Assembly: GCA_018715585.1 (NCBI GenBank)
Contig: DVLH01000037.1
Coordinates: forward strand, 1 to 6,444
Source: Candidatus Aphodomonas merdavium
GTDB lineage: Bacteria > Bacillota > Clostridia > Christensenellales > Aristaeellaceae
Length of the DNA: 6,444 bases
Reading direction: 5' to 3'
Shown here: one piece after another, positions 1-6,054 of the stretch
How positions within the stretch are numbered: the first letter of the stretch is position 1
Layout of the letters: every line of letters begins with the position of its first letter
The notes under the pieces: model-generated
Told to the model about the DNA's origin: nothing
Database searches by the model: none
Seen by the model: the letters and a program-made list of their open reading frames with translations, nothing else
Program-made: the position numbers and the translations under genes

Positions 1-759
1 TGCGACGCATGCCGGCATGTGGGAATGGAAGCTGTCGCCATTGGCGCAGCCACTCAACTAGATGAACAGATCGATGCGGTTGCGGTGCTGGGAGGGGACG
101 GCACCATCCTACGGGCGTTACGGTTGATGCATGGCCGGATGCTTCCTGTGCTAGGGGTTAACCTGGGCACGATGGGCTTTTTGGCAGAATGCGCACCGGA
201 AGGCGTTGTAGAGGCCGTTGCCCGTCTGGCGCGAGGAGAATACCGCACGGACGAGCGGATGCTTCTGCGCGTATCTTCCGAGGGGCTTTCTGATTGCCTC
301 GCACTCAACGATGTTGCCATCTCCCGCGGGAGCTGTCAGCGCGTTGTGCGCGCAGAGATCTTCGTCAACGGCCAGCCCGCTGCTGCCTTTGACGGTGACG
401 GGGCCGTCATCGCCAGTCCCACCGGCTCTACGGCCTATTCGCTTTCCGCCGGCGGTCCTGTTGTTGCGCCGGACGTGGAATGCATTGTCCTTTCCCCTAT
501 CTGTCCGCATACATTTTCGGCAAGGCCGATGGTCATCTCCGCGTCCTCACAAATTTCGGCGGAGTTTTCCCCGCGCTCAGGCGAAGGAGAGCTGATGCTC
601 TCCGTGGATGGTGACGCTGGCGTCGTCATGCGCAGTGCAAGCCTTCTTGTCCGCCGCGCCCAGGAGCGCCTTCCGTTTATCCGGTTATATGATGATAGCT
701 TTTTCTCGCTTCTGAGGGGAAAGCTCTCCCTTTGGGGCGGCAACGTAACACACGAATGA
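1..759 (+). CDS. nadK: NAD kinase, 5'-truncated by the window edge
   Basis: ATP- or polyphosphate-dependent NAD kinase, a cytoplasmic enzyme that phosphorylates NAD to NADP. Seen: the family's GGDGT motif (nt 91-105), the NLGTMGFLAE segment after it, a LND motif (nt 304-312) corresponding to the conserved Asn-Glu/Asp pair, the SPTGSTAYSLSAGGP signature (nt 415-459) and a PICPHTFSARPMV segment near the C-terminus. The C-terminus looks complete and ends at TGA. The reading frame is open to the first base. A GTG at 19 and an ATG at 25 exist, but a start there would leave only 246 residues against roughly 280-290 for the family and would place GGDGT at about residue 25, so the true start lies left of the window. 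argR follows after 61 nt on the same strand, as is common in Bacillota. Identification is very secure; only the start is missing. Confidence 0.95.
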   Translation, partial: CDACRHVGMEAVAIGAATQLDEQIDAVAVLGGDGTILRALRLMHGRMLPVLGVNLGTMGFLAECAPEGVVEAVARLARGEYRTDERMLLRVSSEGLSDCLALNDVAISRGSCQRVVRAEIFVNGQPAAAFDGDGAVIASPTGSTAYSLSAGGPVVAPDVECIVLSPICPHTFSARPMVISASSQISAEFSPRSGEGELMLSVDGDAGVVMRSASLLVRRAQERLPFIRLYDDSFFSLLRGKLSLWGGNVTHE

Positions 760-804
760 GCCAAGCAGCGCGATGGCAGAAGAATTTAACCACGCACTGC
801 ATAA

Positions 805-812
805 AAAGGAGG
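805..812 (+). promoter_or_regulatory. Ribosome binding site that fixes the argR start
   Basis: An AAAGGAGG-type Shine-Dalgarno sequence lies 8 nt before the ATG at 821. The only upstream in-frame ATG, at 773, has no purine-rich site before it and would add 16 residues absent from typical ArgR proteins. This site therefore decides the start in favour of 821. Confidence 0.85.
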
Positions 813-820
813 ATAAATCC

Positions 821-1270
821 ATGAAACGGCAAAGACATCGCATGATCCTGGAAATCGTTGAAAACCAGGCCGTTGAAACGCAGGAGGCGTTGGCGGAAGA
901 GCTAAAAAAACATGGCTTCCAGGTGACGCAGGCCACCGTTTCGCGCGACATCAAAGAGTTGCGCCTTTTCAAAGTGATGGGGGACGACGGCTCTTACCGC
1001 TATGCCGTGGCAGAGCGCAGCGAGCAGGGATTGGCAGAACGCCTGCGCCGCGTGTTTGCCGAAACGGTACAGAGTGTCGATTATGCCTGTAATCAGGTTG
1101 TCATTAAGACGCTCCCGGGAAGCGCACACGCAGCGGCCGAGATGGTCGATACCATGCGCTGGAAAGAGGTCGTCGGCACGCTCGCAGGCGACAACACCAT
1201 TCTCGTGATCCTTCGCAGCATTGAGGTTGCGCCGGAAGTCGCCGAGCGCTTCAAAGGGATGATGAAATAA
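821..1270 (+). CDS. argR: Arginine repressor ArgR (AhrC-type)
   Basis: Arginine-responsive hexameric transcription regulator that represses arginine biosynthesis genes and, in Bacillus-type organisms, can activate catabolism. The 149-residue length matches the family. Residues 1-70 form the winged helix-turn-helix DNA-binding domain, with the diagnostic TQATVSRDIKELRL stretch (SRDIKEL at 41-47). The C-terminal part, from about residue 80, is the oligomerisation and arginine-binding domain, ending in the GTLAGDNTILVI motif (GDNT at 123-126). Many family members have two aspartates (GDDT) here; this protein has Asp-Asn, probably a lineage variant rather than loss of function. The ATG at 821 is chosen over an upstream in-frame ATG at 773 because of the strong ribosome binding site 8 nt before it. 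The gene sits between nadK and recN, and its stop codon abuts the recN start, suggesting co-transcription. No convincing ARG box was found in the 61 nt upstream. Confidence 0.95.
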   Translation: MKRQRHRMILEIVENQAVETQEALAEELKKHGFQVTQATVSRDIKELRLFKVMGDDGSYRYAVAERSEQGLAERLRRVFAETVQSVDYACNQVVIKTLPGSAHAAAEMVDTMRWKEVVGTLAGDNTILVILRSIEVAPEVAERFKGMMK

Positions 1271-2941
1271 GTGCTTTTGCAGCTTTCCATTCGCGATATT
1301 GCGCTCATTGACCAGCTGACGCTCGCGTTTCATCCCGGGCTGAACGTGCTCACAGGCGAAACGGGAGCAGGCAAGAGCATCATCGTCGGGTCGGTTGATT
1401 TTGTGCTCGGCGGCCGGGCGGATCGCGACCGCATTGCCGGCGGGGCGGAGCGGGGCCGCGTTGAGGCGCTTTTTGATATCTCTGCGCTGCCGCAAGTGCA
1501 GGCCGAACTAGACCAGATGGGGCTGGAGGCGGAGGACGGCATCCTCTCCGTCTGCCGCGAAATCCTCAAAAGCGGCCGCAGCGTCTGCCGCGTAGCGGGC
1601 GAAGTCGTGACGGTAGCGCAGCTGCGCACCATCATGGCCTCTTTGCTGGATTTGCATGGCCAACATGCCCATCAAAGCCTGCTCAATCCTGCCATGCATC
1701 TGCGCTTTCTCGACGCACTCGGCAATGCAGAGCATCAGGCCTCCCTTGCGCGCGTGCGCGAACGCTATGCCGCTTGGCGCCGCATTGCCCGCGCGCTTTC
1801 CCAGGCGGAAACGGACGAGCGTGAGCGCGCCCGGCGCGAAGACATGCTTCGCTTCCAATTTGACGAGCTGACGGCCGCCAAGCTCCGCGCGGGCGAGGAA
1901 GACGAATTGGCGCGCCAGCGTTCCGTCATGCGCAATGCCGAGCGCATCCGCCGCGGGCTGGAGGAAGCTTATGCAGCGCTCAGCGGCGATGAAAGCGGGG
2001 AGTATCCCGGCGCGCTTGATGCGCTGCGCATCGCTTCCAAGGCGCTCGGCTCTCTCGCGCGCTTTGACCCGCGCATCGCTGACATTGGCACGCAGCTGGA
2101 CGAGTCGCTCTATACGCTCGAGGCGCTCCTGGGCGATTTAGACAACCTGCGCGAGACGTGCGAAGCCGATCCACGCAAGCTGGAGCAAGTGGAAGCACGG
2201 CTTGATCAAATTGACAAGCTGCGCCGGAAATATGGTGCAACCACGGCAGAGATGCTTGCCTTTGCCGAAAATGTCCGCAAGGAGCTTGAACAATGCGCCG
2301 GCAGCCAAGAGCGGCGCGAGCAGCTCCAAAAAGACGAAGCACGGGCAAAGAACGCTTTTTTTGTCGAAGCAAAATCGCTCAGCAAGGCGCGGCGCGCGCT
2401 GGCCGCGCAGTGCCAAACAAGGGTGCAGCAGGAGCTTGCCGCGCTGAAAATGCGCTCCGCCCTCTTTGAAATCGCCTTTGCGCCGGATGCTCCGCCCAGC
2501 GCCGACGGGATTGACGCTGTGGAATTCCGTTTGTCCGCAAACAAAGGCGAACCGCCTCGGCCGCTACAGCGGGCCGCCTCCGGCGGCGAGCTTTCCCGCG
2601 TGATGCTGGCGCTCAAATGTGTGGAGGCGGAAAACGACGGCGTGCCCACGCTCGTCTTTGACGAAATCGACACGGGCGTCGGCGGTGCGACGGGCGTCGC
2701 CATCGCCGAAAAAATGCGCGAGGTAGCCCGCAAGCGCCAAGTCCTCTGCGTGACGCATCTGCCGCAAATCGCCGCGGCCGCCACCTCACAGTATCTCGTG
2801 GAAAAGAGCGAGCGCGACGGGCGCGTGCACACGAGCGCGCGCGAGCTGGAAATGCCCGAGCGTATCGCGGCTGTGGCGCAAATGCTTGGCGGAGGGGAAA
2901 CCGCCTGCGCGCATGCGCGCGCAATGCTCGAAAAACAATAG
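1271..2941 (+). CDS. recN: DNA repair protein RecN
   Basis: SMC-like ABC ATPase acting early in recombinational repair of DNA double-strand breaks, where it binds and bridges broken ends in the cytoplasm. The 556-residue length is normal. Seen: the family N-terminus (LLQLSIRDIALIDQ), Walker A GETGAGKS at residues 29-36, a long central charged, Arg/Glu/Ala-rich region (about 150-370) expected to form the antiparallel coiled coil, the ABC signature ASGGELSRV at 436-444, Walker B with LVFDEIDTGVGG at 461-472, and the VTH switch histidine at 494-496. The start is GTG, immediately after the argR TAA. The RecN N-terminal sequence begins right there, so this start is well supported. The ribosome binding site (AAAGGG at 1253-1258, inside argR) is weak and 12 nt away, which points to translational coupling with argR. 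A terminator begins directly after the stop. In most Bacillota spoIVB follows; here it does not. Confidence 0.97.
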   Translation: MLLQLSIRDIALIDQLTLAFHPGLNVLTGETGAGKSIIVGSVDFVLGGRADRDRIAGGAERGRVEALFDISALPQVQAELDQMGLEAEDGILSVCREILKSGRSVCRVAGEVVTVAQLRTIMASLLDLHGQHAHQSLLNPAMHLRFLDALGNAEHQASLARVRERYAAWRRIARALSQAETDERERARREDMLRFQFDELTAAKLRAGEEDELARQRSVMRNAERIRRGLEEAYAALSGDESGEYPGALDALRIASKALGSLARFDPRIADIGTQLDESLYTLEALLGDLDNLRETCEADPRKLEQVEARLDQIDKLRRKYGATTAEMLAFAENVRKELEQCAGSQERREQLQKDEARAKNAFFVEAKSLSKARRALAAQCQTRVQQELAALKMRSALFEIAFAPDAPPSADGIDAVEFRLSANKGEPPRPLQRAASGGELSRVMLALKCVEAENDGVPTLVFDEIDTGVGGATGVAIAEKMREVARKRQVLCVTHLPQIAAAATSQYLVEKSERDGRVHTSARELEMPERIAAVAQMLGGGETACAHARAMLEKQ

Positions 2942-2970
2942 CTCCGGCCGGCGTGCCGGAGACTTTTTTT
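2942..2970 (+). terminator. Rho-independent terminator after recN
   Basis: A perfect 7-bp GC-rich stem (CTCCGGC at 2942-2948 with GCCGGAG at 2955-2961) and 6-nt loop are followed two bases later by seven T residues (2964-2970). It starts directly after the recN stop codon and ends the nadK-argR-recN transcript, so the genes from 3010 onward need readthrough or their own promoter. No convincing promoter is visible in the 39 nt between this terminator and the next start codon. Confidence 0.9.
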
Positions 2971-3009
2971 CATCGGCCGCACATCCCGGCGCAATAGGGA
3001 GGGACCACA

Positions 3010-4008
3010 ATGGAAAAACGCCTGCAGGAAGTTTTGCAGCTTCAGGAAGAATACATCCAATCGATGGCAAAAATGAATATGCGCGGCGTATACGACGATT
3101 TCTGGGGCGCGCCAGGCGCAAAGGCGGCAAAGGGCCAAGCGGACGCGCCCGCAAAGAGCGCCCCGCAGGCAGGCGGGGAGGAACAGCCCACAGAGCGCTT
3201 GGAGGATCTGCTCAAGGAGCTCGACGGATACATCGGCCTCGCTTCCGTCAAGGAACAGGTGCGAGGGCTCGTCAACTGGATTGCTGTCAACCGCATGCGC
3301 GCGCGGAACGGCCTGCCGCAGGCGGAGCTGTCGCTGCATATGATTTTCTCCGGAAATCCCGGCACGGGCAAGACGATGATCGCACGGCTGATGGCGCGCA
3401 TTCTCAAAAGCATCGGCATTCTTCAAAAGGGCGTCCTCGTCGAGGTGGACCGCGGCGGGCTTGTGGCGGGCTATGTCGGGCAGACGGCGGCCAAGACGGA
3501 CGCTGCGATCCGCTCCGCGCTGGGCGGCGTGCTCTTTATTGACGAAGCGTACGCCCTCGTCAGCCGCGGCGAAAACGACTTCGGGCAGGAAGCCATCGAA
3601 ACGCTGCTCAAGCAAATGGAGGACCACCGCGACGAATTGGTCGTCATCGCCGCAGGCTATCCGCGCCAGATGGAAGCGTTTCTCCACGCGAACCCCGGCC
3701 TTGAAAGCCGTTTCACCCGCTTTTGGCATTTCCCCGATTATTCCATCGAGGAGCTGCTGGCCATCTTTGAGATACGCTGCACGTCCAGCGGGTATTGCCT
3801 GGCGCCGGCGGCGCGTCCAAAGCTGGGCGGCGTGCTAGCCGCGCGCGTGCGCGAGGATTGCGAAGGCTTCGGCAACGCGCGCGGCGTGCGCAACCTTTTT
3901 GAGGAAACGGCCGCCAGGCAGGCAAACCGCCTGGCCGCCCTACCGCCGGAAAAAATCACAAAAGAAGCGCTGATGTGCCTTACGGAAGATGACCTTCCGC
4001 CGCTGTGA
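3010..4008 (+). CDS. AAA+ ATPase, CbxX/CfxQ family, SpoVK-like (stage V sporulation protein K)
   Basis: Cytoplasmic AAA+ ATPase of the CbxX/CfxQ/SpoVK group. In spore formers SpoVK is needed for late spore maturation; its substrate is not established. Residues 1-25 look like a charged helix; about 33-62 are an Ala/Gly/Lys/Pro-rich, probably flexible linker. The ATPase core follows: YIGLASVKEQV at 74-84, Walker A GNPGTGKT at 115-122, a pore-loop-like GYVGQT at 154-159, Walker B LFIDEA at 175-180 with Asp178-Glu179, a likely arginine finger in ESRF (Arg234), and a sensor-2-like GNARGVRNLF from 288. At 332 residues it is close to Bacillus SpoVK. The ATG has an AGGGAGG site 7 nt upstream. CbbX-type rubisco activases belong to the same family, but nothing nearby suggests carbon fixation, so the sporulation-type assignment is preferred; the specific function is inference. 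A dehydrogenase gene follows after 29 nt, probably in the same operon. Confidence 0.88.
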   Translation: MEKRLQEVLQLQEEYIQSMAKMNMRGVYDDFWGAPGAKAAKGQADAPAKSAPQAGGEEQPTERLEDLLKELDGYIGLASVKEQVRGLVNWIAVNRMRARNGLPQAELSLHMIFSGNPGTGKTMIARLMARILKSIGILQKGVLVEVDRGGLVAGYVGQTAAKTDAAIRSALGGVLFIDEAYALVSRGENDFGQEAIETLLKQMEDHRDELVVIAAGYPRQMEAFLHANPGLESRFTRFWHFPDYSIEELLAIFEIRCTSSGYCLAPAARPKLGGVLAARVREDCEGFGNARGVRNLFEETAARQANRLAALPPEKITKEALMCLTEDDLPPL

Positions 4009-4037
4009 ACAGCGCTTGAAAAGGAGGATGCAGGCAA

Positions 4038-5318
4038 ATGACGCATCAGGAGAAAGCGCGCGACCTTCTGCGCCGCTGGAAAGGCGACCGTTTTGCATTC
4101 GGCATGGGCGCCCTTTCGCAGGCTGGCGCGCTCTGTGCGCGCCTTGGAAAAACGGCACTCATTATTGCCAAAAGCGGAAGTGCAACCCCTGTCGCCGAGG
4201 CGGTGGCAGACTTGCTTAGCTGTGCGGGAATCCGCATTGCGGGCGGCTCCATCGTAGAGGGCGCGCGGCCCAACGCGCCGCGCGAGGACGTTTATCGCAT
4301 TGAAACGCATATCCTCCACAGGCGTCCGGAAATGATCGTTGCCGTCGGCGGCGGTTCCAACATCGATGCCTGTAAGGCGGCCAACGCGTTGGCTGCCGTT
4401 GGATGGAAAACGCCGGAACTCGATGCCTATTTCGGCACCGGCCTTGTCAAGCAGGCCATTTTAGAGGTGCGGCGCGCGCCGCTGCCGTTGTTTGCCGTAC
4501 AGACGGCTGCCTCCAGTGCTGCCCACCTCACAAAATACGCCAACGTGACCGATCCCGCCACGTGGCAAAAAAAGCTGATCATCGACGAGGCAATCGTTCC
4601 ACCTGTCGCTGTGTTCGATTATGAGACGACGCTGAGCGCGCCGCCTTCCCTGACGCGGGAAGGTGTGCTCGACACGTTGGCACACACGTTTGAATCGTTC
4701 TGCGGCGCAAAGGGCGGCAGCTACGCGCTGGAGGAGGAAATCGCGGTAACAGCCATTTCGCTGCTGGCGCAATACGCCCCGCGGCTGGCGCAGGACCCGG
4801 GCGACAGGGAAGCCCGCGAGGCGGTCGGCCTGGCCAGCGATCTGGGCGGTTACGCCATCATGGCCGGCGGCACGAGCGGGGCGCATCTCAACAGCTTTTC
4901 GCTCGTGGACATCGCATCGCACGGAACGGCCTGCGGCATTCTCAACCCCTATTACGCCGTCTTTTACGGCTCCGCCATCGCGCGCCAGCTGCGCACGGTC
5001 GGCGCCATCTTCGCAGCGCACGGCTTTTTGGATCAAGACCCATCCGGCCTCGAGGGGCGGGCGCTCTCCTGTGCGGTTGCGCGCGCCATGATGGCGTTTA
5101 ACCAGGCCATCGGCGCGCCGGTAACGCTCGGCGAGCTGCCGGGGTTTTCCTCCGCCCATATCGAGCGCTGCCTCAGCGCGGCCAAAGACCCGCAGCTGCG
5201 CGTCAAGCTGCAAAACATGCCCGTGGCCATGACACCCGGCGACGTGGACGAATACATGCGTCCCGTGTTGGAAGCGGCCGCCATGGGCGTTTTCGATGGG
5301 ATCCGCGAAAAAGAATAA
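4038..5318 (+). CDS. Iron-containing alcohol dehydrogenase family protein
   Basis: NAD(P)-dependent group III (Fe-type) alcohol dehydrogenase fold, cytoplasmic; substrate unknown. At 426 residues it is slightly longer than classical members (about 380-400). Seen: the dinucleotide-binding signature VGGGSNIDACKA (GGGS at residues 104-107, Asp110), then a helical C-terminal domain with metal-ligand candidates Asp212 and His216 (in LDTLAHTFES), His283 (in SGAHLNSF) and His295 (in SHGTACGILNPYY). The Asp-x3-His pair and the HG motif match the family. The third ligand region differs: classical enzymes have H-x3-H-x9-HG, whereas here a single His lies 12 residues before the HG histidine, so the metal site may be a subfamily variant. 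The ATG at 4038 has an AAGGAGG site (4021-4027) 10 nt upstream. The gene lies 29 nt after the SpoVK-like ATPase and is followed by a strong terminator. No partner enzyme is present to indicate an aldehyde or alcohol substrate. Confidence 0.9.
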   Translation: MTHQEKARDLLRRWKGDRFAFGMGALSQAGALCARLGKTALIIAKSGSATPVAEAVADLLSCAGIRIAGGSIVEGARPNAPREDVYRIETHILHRRPEMIVAVGGGSNIDACKAANALAAVGWKTPELDAYFGTGLVKQAILEVRRAPLPLFAVQTAASSAAHLTKYANVTDPATWQKKLIIDEAIVPPVAVFDYETTLSAPPSLTREGVLDTLAHTFESFCGAKGGSYALEEEIAVTAISLLAQYAPRLAQDPGDREAREAVGLASDLGGYAIMAGGTSGAHLNSFSLVDIASHGTACGILNPYYAVFYGSAIARQLRTVGAIFAAHGFLDQDPSGLEGRALSCAVARAMMAFNQAIGAPVTLGELPGFSSAHIERCLSAAKDPQLRVKLQNMPVAMTPGDVDEYMRPVLEAAAMGVFDGIREKE

Positions 5319-5341
5319 AACCCTGCAAAAAGCAAACAAAT

Positions 5342-5385
5342 CGCTCCCCTTGCCGGCATTGTGGCGGCAAGGGGAGCGCGCTTTT
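5342..5385. terminator. Strong terminator hairpin after the dehydrogenase gene, possibly bidirectional
   Basis: A perfect 13-bp stem (CGCTCCCCTTGCC at 5342-5354 with its complement at 5366-5378) with an 11-nt loop lies 23 nt after the dehydrogenase stop codon and is followed by CGCTTTTC on the + strand. The left flank is A-rich (AAAAAGCAAACAAAT, about 5327-5341), which reads as a T-rich tail on the minus strand, so the hairpin could stop transcripts from both directions. The + strand role is well supported; the minus role is inference. Confidence 0.85.
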
Positions 5386-5448
5386 CTCCCATCGGGCGGG
5401 CGGCTGCTCCTGTTTTTGCCCGTCAAGTTTGTACGCGGCGCTTCCCAG

Positions 5449-5476
5449 CTTCCCCGCGCGTAGGCCATACGGTTTG
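5449..5476 (+). repeat. Imperfect direct repeat, copy 1
   Basis: Begins CTTCCCCGC and ends GCCATACGGTTTG. Copy 2 lies about 140 nt further right, with the same first 9 bases and 12 of 13 matching at the end; the 6-8 nt between these blocks differ in length and sequence. Too short and too few copies to name a repeat family, and chance similarity is not excluded in such a skewed region. Confidence 0.4.
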
Positions 5477-5588
5477 TGCGAAATAAGCCCGCAGGAACAA
5501 AGCGCCTTTTGCGGCCATAGCCTTTGGGAGCCAGCCGACGAAGGAATCCTTTCCGCCTCACTGCCGCACCACGCGCCCAATGGCTCTT

Positions 5589-5618
5589 CTTCCCCGCAGA
5601 CATGCGCCATGCGGTTTG
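5589..5618 (+). repeat. Imperfect direct repeat, copy 2
   Basis: Begins CTTCCCCGC and ends GCCATGCGGTTTG, paired with copy 1 at 5449-5476. Its right end, ATGCGGTTTGCAT (5609-5621), also has a near-perfect inverted match (12 of 13 bases) at 5825-5837, so it could pair with that site over about 200 nt in a transcript. Confidence 0.4.
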
Positions 5619-5703
5619 CATCCGCCCTGTCCGGCGGAACGTTCTGCCGTCCGCTTTCTCTCCCCTGCCAAGTCCGCACCAAACCGCCCATCCCGGCGCC
5701 TCC

Positions 5704-5725
5704 ACGTTCGTTCCGGATCGAACGT
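5704..5725. repeat. Small inverted repeat in the gap
   Basis: Perfect 7-bp arms, ACGTTCG (5704-5710) and CGAACGT (5719-5725), around an 8-nt centre TTCCGGAT. There is no following T-tract in either direction, so it is not a terminator. It could be an RNA hairpin or a protein-binding palindrome, or chance. Confidence 0.45.
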
Positions 5726-6009
5726 TCCCTTCGAGAGGGCAATCGCAAAGAAGCAGGCGGAACCGGGGCGTGTTTGGGTCCCGGATGCCCGCTGCACATC
5801 CGCCCGCCTTTCGGTTTCTCCTCCATGCAAACGGCATCCCCGGCAGGCGCTTTCCTCCCTCCGCCATCCGTTTATCCAGCCCAGCCCACTCGTTCTGCCT
5901 GGTCCCGCAATCCTTCTACCGTTTTCCCTCGCCATTTAGGGATTTTGCCGTTCCCGCTATGCACGGCGAAAAAGCCATCAAAAGCTCCCTTGCCGCCAGT
6001 CCCTTTGGC

Positions 6010-6042
6010 AAAAAATGCCCGCGGCTTTCGCCGCGGGCATTT
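6010..6042 (-). terminator. Rho-independent terminator of the SH3-domain gene (minus strand)
   Basis: A perfect 12-bp stem (6014-6025 with 6030-6041; the A at 6013 and T at 6042 add a thirteenth pair) around a 4-nt loop. Read on the minus strand it lies 12 nt after the stop codon of the SH3-domain gene and ends in six T residues (complement of the A-run 6010-6015). On the + strand only three T residues follow, so minus is the functional direction. Confidence 0.9.
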
Positions 6043-6054
6043 CCCCCTTCAATT

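Larger units (their letters stand above)
5387..6009. other. Gap of about 620 nt with no recognisable gene
   Basis: This stretch lies between the two convergent terminators. Several frames on both strands are open, but their translations (rich in Pro/Ser/Arg on + and Arg/Gly/Trp on -) match no protein family I recognise, lack a credible ribosome binding site and start, and are what GC-rich non-coding DNA gives by chance. A hand count over 5521-5940 gives C 169, G 98, T 92 and A 61 on the + strand, a strong excess of C over G. It holds a pair of imperfect direct repeats and a small inverted repeat, listed separately. No tRNA, riboswitch or promoter was convincing. It may be a decayed gene, an unrecognised RNA, or plain spacer. 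Confidence 0.6.

Noticed and set aside
780..815. ARG box upstream of argR (CTGCATAAAA resembles a half-site)
   Set aside because: Only one half-site is present; the opposite half is replaced by the ribosome binding site and shows no palindromic match.
773..820. Longer argR starting at the ATG at 773
   Set aside because: No ribosome binding site precedes it, the 16 extra residues do not belong to ArgR, and a strong site precedes the ATG at 821.
2206..3729. Long minus-strand open frame (507 codons) antisense to recN and the AAA+ gene
   Set aside because: It spans two well-identified + strand genes and the terminator between them, and its translation is an Arg/Ala/Ser-rich shadow with no family motif. 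GC-rich DNA has few stops in such frames.
3010..4008. CbbX rubisco activase
   Set aside because: The family is the same, but no rubisco or Calvin-cycle gene is nearby, and the setting fits a spore-forming Bacillota better.
4461..5867. Long minus-strand open frame (468 codons) antisense to the dehydrogenase gene and entering the gap
   Set aside because: Most of it mirrors the dehydrogenase coding sequence and it reads through the 13-bp terminator hairpin. No recognisable domain and no plausible ribosome binding site support it.
5387..6009. OLE-type large RNA, considered because of the roughly 600-nt size and the argR-recN neighbourhood
   Set aside because: Known OLE genes lie in the isoprenoid gene part of this neighbourhood beside their membrane-protein partner gene. 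Here the gap lies beyond the dehydrogenase, no such partner gene is present, and I recognise no OLE motif.
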